Under the pieces are notes generated by a model. It did not search any database. It was given only the letters and a program-made list of their open reading frames with translations, and had not been told where the DNA came from. Positions 56,435 to 64,000 of a stretch of DNA of 64,000 nt are shown in pieces. How positions within the stretch are numbered: the stretch's first letter is position 1; the number at the start of each line of letters is the position of its first letter. Origin of the DNA: Poindextera sp963706385 (GTDB taxonomy: Bacteria; Pseudomonadota; Alphaproteobacteria; Caulobacterales; Caulobacteraceae). Where the stretch lies: assembly GCA_963706385.1 (NCBI GenBank), contig OY970153.1, positions 2,232,001 to 2,296,000 of the forward strand, read 5' to 3'. Both the position numbers and the translations under genes were made by a program.

Positions 56435-57595
56435 CTAGGCCCGCGCCTCGCCGCGGGTGACGTCGTCCCAGAATCGGCGGGCTTTCTTGAAGAAGCCGGT
56501 TGACTGCGGATGCTGCCGCTCGTCGCACGAGCCGGCGAATTCGCGCATCAGCTCCTTCTGGCGGGCGGTCAGCCGGGTCGGGGTCTCGACGAACAGCTCG
56601 ACCACCAGGTCGCCGCGCTCGCGCGAGCGCAGCGAGGGCATGCCGCGGCCCTTCAGGCGCACGGTCTTGCCGGTCTGGGCCCCCTCGGGGACCTTGACCT
56701 TGATCTTGCAATTGCCGTCGCAGTTCTCGCCGCCCAAGAGGCACGGGGCCTCGATCTCGCCGCCGAGCACCGCGGTCGCCATCGGCACCGGCATGGTGCA
56801 GAGCAAATCGAGGCCGTCGCGCTCGAACAGCTCGTGCGGCTTGACCGACAGGAAGATATAGAGGTCGCCCCTCGGGCCGCCGCGCGGGCCGGCGTCGCCC
56901 TCGCCGGCCAGGCGGATGCGCGAGCCGTCGTCGACGCCGGCGGGGATGCGCACCTGCAGCGTCCGTTCGCGCCGGATCTGGCCGTTGCCGCGACATTCGC
57001 GGCAGGGGTCCAGCACCAGCTTGCCAAAGCCGCCGCAGCGTGGGCAGGTCCGCTCGACCGAGAAGAAACCCTGGCTGGCGCGCACGCGCCCGGCGCCGTT
57101 GCAGCCGTTGCAGGTGGTGGGGCTGGAGCCCGGCGCGCAGCCGGAGCCTTCGCAGGGCTCGCAGGTCAGGGCCGCCGGCACGTCGATCTCGACCTCGGCG
57201 CCGGCGTAGGCCTGCTCCAGGCTGATCTCCAGGTCGTAGCGCAGGTCCTGGCCGCGCGCCGGCCCGCTCGGGCGCTGGCGGCCGCCGGAGAACATGTCGC
57301 CGAAGGCCTGGCCGAACACCTCGTTGAAGATGTCGTGCACGTCGGCGAAGCCGGCGCCGCCGCCGTTCATGCCGTTCACCCCGGCGTGGCCGAAGCGGTC
57401 GTAGGCCGCGCGCTTGTGGGCGTCGGACAGCACCGAATAGGCCTCGTTGATTTCCTTGAATCGCCCGGCGGCGTCCTCGCAGCCGCCATTGCGGTCGGGA
57501 TGGTGCTCCATGGCGAGCTTGCGGAAGGCGGATTTCAGCTCCGCCTCGTCGCAGGTGCGCGACACGCCCAGCATCTCGTAATAGTCACGCTGCAT
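56435..57595 (-). CDS. dnaJ: Chaperone protein DnaJ
   Basis: J-domain co-chaperone of DnaK. The 386-residue protein has the J domain with HPD (MEHHPDRNG, about residue 31), a Gly/Phe-rich linker, and four zinc-binding repeats (CEPCEGSGC, CNGCNGAG, CPRCGGFG, CRECRGNG). C-terminal substrate domains follow (TLQVRIPAGVDDGSRIRL, GDLYIFLSVKPHELFERDG). Start at 57595; the frame upstream is unconserved. It lies 129 bases after dnaK; that gap has a GC-rich inverted repeat (GGCGCC ... GGCGCC, about 57691-57712) without a T run, possibly a partial terminator lowering dnaJ relative to dnaK. Confidence 0.96.
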   Translation of the reverse strand: MQRDYYEMLGVSRTCDEAELKSAFRKLAMEHHPDRNGGCEDAAGRFKEINEAYSVLSDAHKRAAYDRFGHAGVNGMNGGGAGFADVHDIFNEVFGQAFGDMFSGGRQRPSGPARGQDLRYDLEISLEQAYAGAEVEIDVPAALTCEPCEGSGCAPGSSPTTCNGCNGAGRVRASQGFFSVERTCPRCGGFGKLVLDPCRECRGNGQIRRERTLQVRIPAGVDDGSRIRLAGEGDAGPRGGPRGDLYIFLSVKPHELFERDGLDLLCTMPVPMATAVLGGEIEAPCLLGGENCDGNCKIKVKVPEGAQTGKTVRLKGRGMPSLRSRERGDLVVELFVETPTRLTARQKELMREFAGSCDERQHPQSTGFFKKARRFWDDVTRGEARA

Positions 57596-57724
57596 CAAAG
57601 CGTCGGCCCCTGATGACCCGCCCCCGCGCAGGCCCCTGCGCCAAGGATGTGGGTGAGTTGGTCGCTCTTGGCAACAGGCGCCCCGCCCCAAGGCGGAACG
57701 AGGCGCCTATCGCCCGCGCGATGG

Positions 57725-59623
<1,899 letters not shown>

Positions 59624-59788
59624 GTGAGCTCAAACTCTCCGTTCTTGGCGGGCTGGCCCCGCGCGACCTCGATGAGCGCCGCCACTCGCCTGCCCCCTTG
59701 GGGTTTCGTCTCCGATGGGCCCCGTCCCTGGACGGGCCCGGCCGCCATGCAAGCCTCACCTATAAAGGCAAGTCCCGCGTTGCAGCGG

Positions 59789-59816
59789 ATATGGGCGCCT
59801 TGCGCGAGGCCGCAAG
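59789..59816 (-). promoter_or_regulatory. Sigma-32 heat-shock promoter of dnaKJ
   Basis: Minus strand: CTTG (59816-59813), 17-base spacer, CCCATATCCG (-10 at 59795-59789). This matches the alphaproteobacterial RpoH consensus CTTG-N17/18-CYTATNT well. A second possible start region with TTTATAGG (about 59758-59767) is closer to dnaK and could be a housekeeping promoter. No CIRCE element was seen. The 391-base gap (59624-60014) otherwise has GC-rich hairpins and a GAAGCGCTTTGA tandem pair at 59834-59861. Confidence 0.7.
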
Positions 59817-60014
59817 GGGCGCCGCGCCCCGCGCTTGAAGCGCTTTGACCCGAAGCGCTTTGACAGGCCAAGCCCCGCCGACGCAGGATGCGCCGCCCGC
59901 CGGAGCGGAACGGCCCAGGTCGAGCAGGCCCGAACCCACCCCGCTCCAATTCAAGCGTTTGGAGCCTGAGTCACGCTTCGCCGCGAAGCAACCAGGCTCC
60001 GGTCGGAGTGCGTC

Positions 60015-61043
60015 ATGGTCCACCTCACCCGCCCAGAAGGCTCCGAGCCGGAAGATTTCCACCTCACCAGACGCGGGCTGGCGGGCCTATTGTTCGCCGG
60101 TTACGCCGCCGCGGCCTTCTCGGCCAAGGCCGATCCGATCCACACCGACGAGGTCGGCCTGATCACCGAGACGGTGATGGTGCAGGCGTCCGACCGCGCG
60201 ATCCCGGCCTATCTGGCCAGGCCCGCTTCGGCGGCTCACGCGCCGTTTCCGGCGGTGATCGTGGTCTCCGAGGTGTTCGGGGTGCACGAATACATCCGCG
60301 ACATCTGCCGGCGTCTGGCCAAGCTCGGTTACGCGGCGATCGCCCCGGCCTTCTTTATCCGCGCCGGCGATCCCACGCCGCTCACCGACATGGACGCGAT
60401 CATGAAGATCGTGCGGGCGACGCCCGACGCCCAGGTGCTGGATGACGTGGGCGCGACGATCAGGTTCCTGAAGGCGCGGGACTATGTGATCGCTGACCGG
60501 CTAGCGATCACCGGCTTTTGCTGGGGCGGCAAGGTGGTCTGGCTGGCCTGCGAGCGGTTTACGGATTTCCGCGCCGGGGCGGCCTGGTACGGCAGGCTGG
60601 CGCCGGCGGCCGACGCGCCGCCCGACCCCGACGCGCTGTGGCCGATCCAGGCGGTCGGCGACCTGCACGCGCCGGTGCTCGGCCTCTATGCCGGGGGCGA
60701 TCCGATCAGCCAGTCGGTTCCGGCCATGCGCGAGGCGCTCGACGTCGCGCACAAGACCGGCACCGAGATCATCGTCTACCCCGACGCCCAGCACGGCTTT
60801 CACGCCGATTACCGGCCCAGCTACAACGAGGCCGACGCCGAGGACGGCTGGATGCGGATGCTGGCGCATTTCGCGCTCAATGGCGCGGTCTCGCACCACG
60901 ACCCGGCCAATCGTCCCCACCGCGCCCGCCGTCTCCGCGGCGCCCATCGCGGCCATCGCGGCGCCCACGGCGCGAAGTCTAAGCGGTCTGGTCGACGGAC
61001 GCTCCGGCGTCGAACTCGTCATCTGCGTGGGCGTAAGGATTGA
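60015..61043 (+). CDS. Dienelactone hydrolase family protein with Tat-type leader
   Basis: Alpha/beta hydrolase. The N-terminus has a twin-arginine-like leader (LTRRGLAGLLFAGYAAAAFS). The catalytic triad is visible: cysteine nucleophile in GFCWGGK, aspartate in YAGGDP and histidine in AQHGFHA. Family-like sequence stops near residue 295 (WMRMLAHFALNG). The last ~47 residues are arginine- and histidine-rich and run 65 bases into grpE on the opposite strand, so a 1-base error near 60890-60900 or a lost stop codon is possible. The first frame change candidate reads PTAPAVSAAPIAAI. Natural substrate unknown. Confidence 0.85.
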   Translation: MVHLTRPEGSEPEDFHLTRRGLAGLLFAGYAAAAFSAKADPIHTDEVGLITETVMVQASDRAIPAYLARPASAAHAPFPAVIVVSEVFGVHEYIRDICRRLAKLGYAAIAPAFFIRAGDPTPLTDMDAIMKIVRATPDAQVLDDVGATIRFLKARDYVIADRLAITGFCWGGKVVWLACERFTDFRAGAAWYGRLAPAADAPPDPDALWPIQAVGDLHAPVLGLYAGGDPISQSVPAMREALDVAHKTGTEIIVYPDAQHGFHADYRPSYNEADAEDGWMRMLAHFALNGAVSHHDPANRPHRARRLRGAHRGHRGAHGAKSKRSGRRTLRRRTRHLRGRKD

Positions 61044-61608
61044 CCGTCGGGGCGGGCTCCGACGGGGCCGGACCGGTCGAGCCCTTGGCCGAGACCACCA
61101 CCATCGCCGGGCGCACCAGGCGGCCGAACAGTTCGTAGCCGGCCTGCAGCACCTGCAGCACCGCGCCCTGGCCGACATCATCGGCCGGCTGCTCCATCAC
61201 CGCCTCGTGCTGGTGGGGATCGAACTTGGCGCCCCGGGCCGGCTCGAGGCGCTTGAGACCATTGCGCTCGAAGGCCGACAGCAGCGCCTTTTCGGTCATC
61301 TCCAGGCCGACGGTCAGGTTCTTAACCGCCGCGTCCTCGGATTCGCGCGGAGCATGCTCCAGGGCGCGGGCCAGATTGTCGGCCACGCCCAGAAGGTCGG
61401 TGGCGAACTTGTTGATCGCATAGGCGCGCGCGTCGTTGGCCTGGCGCTCGGCCCTGCGCTTGGTGTTCTCGGCGTCCGCGGCGATCCGCAGCACCTGTTC
61501 CTTGAGCTGGGCGATTTCGGCCTTCAGCGTTTCGGGCGACGGCTCCGACCCGCCGGGGGCGGGAGAGGATTCGTCTTGCGCTTCGGCCGGCGCTTCGTCG
61601 TCGGTCAT
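60979..61608 (-). CDS. grpE: Nucleotide exchange factor GrpE
   Basis: Exchange factor for DnaK. The 209-residue protein has a charged N-terminal coiled coil (TLKAEIAQLKEQVLRIAADA), then ENTKRRAERQANDARAYAI, LLGVADNLARALEHAP, GLEMTEKALLSAFERNGLKR and the beta domain (FDPHQHEAVMEQPADDV, GYELFGRLVRPAMVVVSAKG). It lies 13 bases after hrcA on the same strand. The dienelactone hydrolase frame overlaps its 3' end by 65 bases from the other strand. Confidence 0.96.
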   Translation of the reverse strand: MTDDEAPAEAQDESSPAPGGSEPSPETLKAEIAQLKEQVLRIAADAENTKRRAERQANDARAYAINKFATDLLGVADNLARALEHAPRESEDAAVKNLTVGLEMTEKALLSAFERNGLKRLEPARGAKFDPHQHEAVMEQPADDVGQGAVLQVLQAGYELFGRLVRPAMVVVSAKGSTGPAPSEPAPTVNPYAHADDEFDAGASVDQTA

Positions 61609-61621
61609 GGGTCCTAGTCCT

Positions 61622-62695
61622 TCAGGCGTCCAGCAAACGCCCGAGCACCCTGGCGGTATAGTCCACCAACGGGATCACGCGGGCGTAGTTCAGTCGGGTG
61701 GGTCCGATCACGCCGATCGCGCCCAGCACCTTCTGTTGGCCCGTCATATAGGGCGCCGCGATCACGGCGGAACCCGAAAGCGAAAACAGCCGCGTCTCCG
61801 CCCCGATGAAAATGCGCACGCCCTCGGCCTCGCGCACATGGTCCAGGAGCCCGATCAGCTGCTCCTTCTGCTCCATGTCGTCGAACAGCATGCGGACCCG
61901 CTCCAGGTCCTCCAGCGCCGAGCGGCTGTCCAACAGGTTGGCGCGCCCGCGCACGATCAGCGAGCGCACGCCGCCCTCCCCGCCGCTCCAGGCCGCCATT
62001 CCGTCCTCGATCAGCCGCGCCGCGGCGGCGTCCAGTTCGCGCCGCGCCCGCTCCAATTCGCCGCGCATCTCGCCCTTGGCCTCGTTCAGGGTGCGGCCGG
62101 CCAAGCGCGCGTTGAGGAAGTTGGACGCCTCCTGCAGGGCCGAGGGGGTCAGGCCCGGCGGGCGCCGCATCAGCCGGTTCTCCACCGAGCCGTCGTTGAA
62201 CACCATCACCGCCAGCGCTTGGTCGGCGCCTAGGGCGACAAACTCGACGTGCTTGACCCCGGCGTCGCGCACCGGCGTGACCACCACGCCGGCCCCGCCG
62301 GCCAAGCCGGACAGCAGGGCGCTGGCCTGGTCCATCACGTCCTCGAAACCGCGCCCGCGAGAAAACAGCTTGGCGTCGATGTCGCGTCGCTCGCTTTCGG
62401 CCAGGTCACCGACTTCCAGCAGTCCGTCGATAAACAGGCGCAGGCCCGCATGGGTCGGCAGTCGGCCGGCGCTGACGTGCGGCGAGCCCAGAAGGCCGAG
62501 TTGGGCCAGGTCCTGCAGGGTGTTGCGGATCGAGGCGGGCGACAGATGCACGCCGCCCTTGGACAGGGTGCGCGAGCCCACCGGCTCGCCGGTCTCCAGA
62601 TAGGATTCAACCACCCGCCGGAAGATGTCGCGGGCCCGCTCGTCCAACTCCATCAAGGTTGGCGTCCGCACGGCGGGTTGGATCAGGCTGGCCAT
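61622..62695 (-). CDS. hrcA: Heat-inducible transcription repressor HrcA
   Basis: Repressor that binds CIRCE operators, mainly at groESL in Caulobacter. The protein has the winged-helix N-terminus (RDIFRRVVESYLETGEPVGS, TLSKGGVHLSPASIRNTLQD, LGLLGSPHVSAGRLPTHAGL) and the C-terminal GAF-like domain (GAIGVIGPTRLNYARVIPLV). Start taken at 62695 (357 residues), though 62743 is also possible; neither has a strong ribosome-binding site. It is divergent from rph and upstream of grpE, the classic hrcA-grpE order. No CIRCE was found in the window. Confidence 0.93.
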   Translation of the reverse strand: MASLIQPAVRTPTLMELDERARDIFRRVVESYLETGEPVGSRTLSKGGVHLSPASIRNTLQDLAQLGLLGSPHVSAGRLPTHAGLRLFIDGLLEVGDLAESERRDIDAKLFSRGRGFEDVMDQASALLSGLAGGAGVVVTPVRDAGVKHVEFVALGADQALAVMVFNDGSVENRLMRRPPGLTPSALQEASNFLNARLAGRTLNEAKGEMRGELERARRELDAAAARLIEDGMAAWSGGEGGVRSLIVRGRANLLDSRSALEDLERVRMLFDDMEQKEQLIGLLDHVREAEGVRIFIGAETRLFSLSGSAVIAAPYMTGQQKVLGAIGVIGPTRLNYARVIPLVDYTARVLGRLLDA

Positions 62696-62822
62696 GGACG
62701 GCTGGACGGGCCTCGCATTGGACGCCGACCGCCCGACGAACATGGACGGCCGCTTCGTGATTTAGGATAAGCCCGCAACGCCGCGGCGCAAGCTGGGCCG
62801 TCATCCAGAGGAATCCCCGAAC

Positions 62823-63536
62823 ATGCGCCCGTCCGAACGCCTCGCCGACGTCTTGCGCGCCGTGACCCTGGAGACGGGGGTGAACCGCTATGCCGAAGGC
62901 TCCTGTCTGGTCTCGTTCGGCCATACCCGGGTCCTGGTCACCGCTAGCCTGGAGGAGGGCGTGCCGCCCTTCCTGCGCGGCAAGGGCCAGGGCTGGGTCA
63001 CCGCCGAATACGGCATGCTGCCCCGGGCCACCCACACCCGCGGCCGACGCGAGGCCGCCCAGGGCAAGCAGTCCGGCCGCACCCAGGAGATCCAGCGGCT
63101 GATCGGCCGCTCCCTGCGCGCGGTGGTCGATCTGAGGGCGCTGGGCGAGCGGCAGATTTCGGTTGACTGCGACGTGCTGCAGGCCGACGGCGGCACCCGC
63201 ACCGCCTCGATCACCGGCGCCTGGGTCGCGCTGCGCCTGGCCACCCGCTATCTGATGGACGAGGGGCTGATCGCGGTCGATCCGATCCTCGATCACGTGG
63301 CGGCGGTCTCCTGCGGGGTGTTCGAGGGCGAGCCCGTGCTCGACCTGGACTACGAGGAAGACAGCCAGGCCGAGGCCGACGCCAATTTCGTGCTGACCGG
63401 CGCCGGAGACATCGTGGAGATTCAGGCCACCGGCGAGAAGCGAGGTTTCACCGTCGCCGAGTTCGAGCAGCTGTTCGCCCTGGCCCGCAAGGGGATCGGC
63501 GAACTGATCGAATTGCAGAAAGCGGCGGTGGCCTAA
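62823..63536 (+). CDS. rph: Ribonuclease PH
   Basis: Phosphorolytic exonuclease trimming tRNA 3' ends. The 237-residue protein opens MRPSERLADVLRAVTLETGV and has GSCLVSFGHTRVLVTASLEE, GWVTAEYGMLPRATHTRGRR, EIQRLIGRSLRAVVDLRALG, RQISVDCDVLQADGGTRTAS and LDLDYEEDSQAEADANFVLT. It is normally followed by rdgB, as here. Divergent from hrcA. Confidence 0.97.
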   Translation: MRPSERLADVLRAVTLETGVNRYAEGSCLVSFGHTRVLVTASLEEGVPPFLRGKGQGWVTAEYGMLPRATHTRGRREAAQGKQSGRTQEIQRLIGRSLRAVVDLRALGERQISVDCDVLQADGGTRTASITGAWVALRLATRYLMDEGLIAVDPILDHVAAVSCGVFEGEPVLDLDYEEDSQAEADANFVLTGAGDIVEIQATGEKRGFTVAEFEQLFALARKGIGELIELQKAAVA

Positions 63537-63624
63537 CCGTTTTCGTCGCGGCGCGCACGGCGCTTGCGGTCGGGGCGGCGAAGGGGAATGACAAGGCGGG
63601 CCCGAGTCCGCGCGAGGAGAGTCC

Positions 63625-64000
63625 ATGGCGCTGAAACTCACGCCCGGCGCGCGGCTGGTGGCGGCGACGCACAATCCCGGCAAGGCGCGCGAACTGGCGC
63701 TGCTGCTGGACGGCCGCTTCGATCTGGTGGCGGCCGGCGCGCTCGGCCTGCCCGAGCCGGAGGAGACCGAGACCAGCTTCGTCGGCAACGCGCTATTGAA
63801 GGCCCGCCATGCGGCCGCCGCTAGCGGCCTGATCGCGCTGGCCGACGATTCGGGGCTCTCGGTGCGCGCGCTGGACGGCGCGCCGGGGGTCTATTCCGCG
63901 CGTTGGGCGGGGCCGGAGAAGGATTTCGCCTTGGCCATGGCCAAGGTCGAGGAGCGGCTGGAGGCGGCGGACGGCGAGGACCGCGCCGCCTGGTTCACCT
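63625..64000 (+). CDS. rdgB: Non-canonical purine NTP pyrophosphatase RdgB/HAM1 (3' cut by window end)
   Basis: Hydrolyses dITP and XTP to keep deaminated bases out of DNA. The visible 125 codons open MALKLTPGARLVAATHNPGK (THNPGK motif), then SFVGNALLKARHAAAASG and LADDSGLSVRALDGAPGVYS with the metal-binding aspartates. Start at 63625 has GAGGAGA 5-11 bases upstream. The gene continues past base 64000. A GC-rich 88-base gap separates it from rph. Confidence 0.94.
   Translation, partial: MALKLTPGARLVAATHNPGKARELALLLDGRFDLVAAGALGLPEPEETETSFVGNALLKARHAAAASGLIALADDSGLSVRALDGAPGVYSARWAGPEKDFALAMAKVEERLEAADGEDRAAWFT

Noticed and set aside
61622..62822. CIRCE operator near hrcA or dnaK
   Set aside because: No TTAGCACTC-N9-GAGTGCTAA or close variant was seen in the hrcA-rph or dnaK upstream gaps.

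Overview
The window is high-GC chromosomal DNA from an alphaproteobacterium of the order Caulobacterales, most like Phenylobacterium or Caulobacter. The evidence is the block rho / mnmE / mnmG / rsmG / parA / parB / holA / lptE / leuS, a CenR-type response regulator a few kb away, an NtrZ-like periplasmic protein, two perfect parS centromere sites, GANTC-bearing intergenic repeats typical of CcrM-methylating alphaproteobacteria, and a CtrA-like box in front of ftsK. Nearly everything is core housekeeping, on the replication-origin side of the chromosome. dnaA and the origin itself are not in view.

Layout. (1) 1-7.4 kb, plus strand: rho, a small conserved protein, the tRNA-modification pair mnmE and mnmG with two parS sites between them, rsmG, and the partition genes parA and parB. 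(2) 7.4-12.3 kb, minus strand: leuS, lptE and holA, with palindromic repeats on both sides of holA, plus a small lipoprotein gene. (3) 12.5-20.3 kb: ntrZ-like, thiE-like, yggS, an L,D-transpeptidase, cenR, xth, a candidate small RNA, lolA, ftsK and an unknown gene. (4) 20.3-22.2 kb: an accessory-looking patch, a 133-bp palindrome followed by a lower-GC gene for a HEPN (ApeA-like) protein. (5) 22.3-35.2 kb, mostly minus strand: the translation and RNA cluster trmB, rimP, nusA, ylxR-type, infB, rbfA, truB, rpsO and pnp, with three small exported proteins inserted. (6) 35.2-45.8 kb, minus strand: a tightly overlapped series from a NifU-type gene down through tsaB, rimI, fur, miaB, phoH, ybeY, a CBS-domain gene, lnt, an XRE regulator and metK. 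(7) 46-55 kb: trpS, murJ, glnD, an exported RidA-like gene, mutS and an acetyltransferase gene. (8) 55.7-64 kb: a nested hairpin repeat, a small unknown gene, the chaperone set dnaJ, dnaK, grpE and hrcA with a recognisable sigma-32 promoter, a dienelactone hydrolase, rph, and the start of rdgB.

Most interesting points. Palindromic repeats repeatedly abut genes and supply their stop codons (holA, lptE, trpS and the acetyltransferase gene). A terminator-like hairpin followed by U residues sits between a strong promoter and the GTG start of rimP-nusA, suggesting attenuation. A candidate ~119-nt small RNA between xth and lolA has its own promoter and terminator and a CCCCTCCC stretch able to pair with ribosome-binding sites. 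A lone HEPN protein is the best accessory (possible anti-phage) candidate. The 3' ends of rho and rsmG drop to about 40-45% G+C while still encoding conserved protein. trpS and pnp each carry a single-base frameshift as given, most likely sequence errors. I did not find a multi-gene novel system, and no tRNA, rRNA, CRISPR array or insertion sequence.
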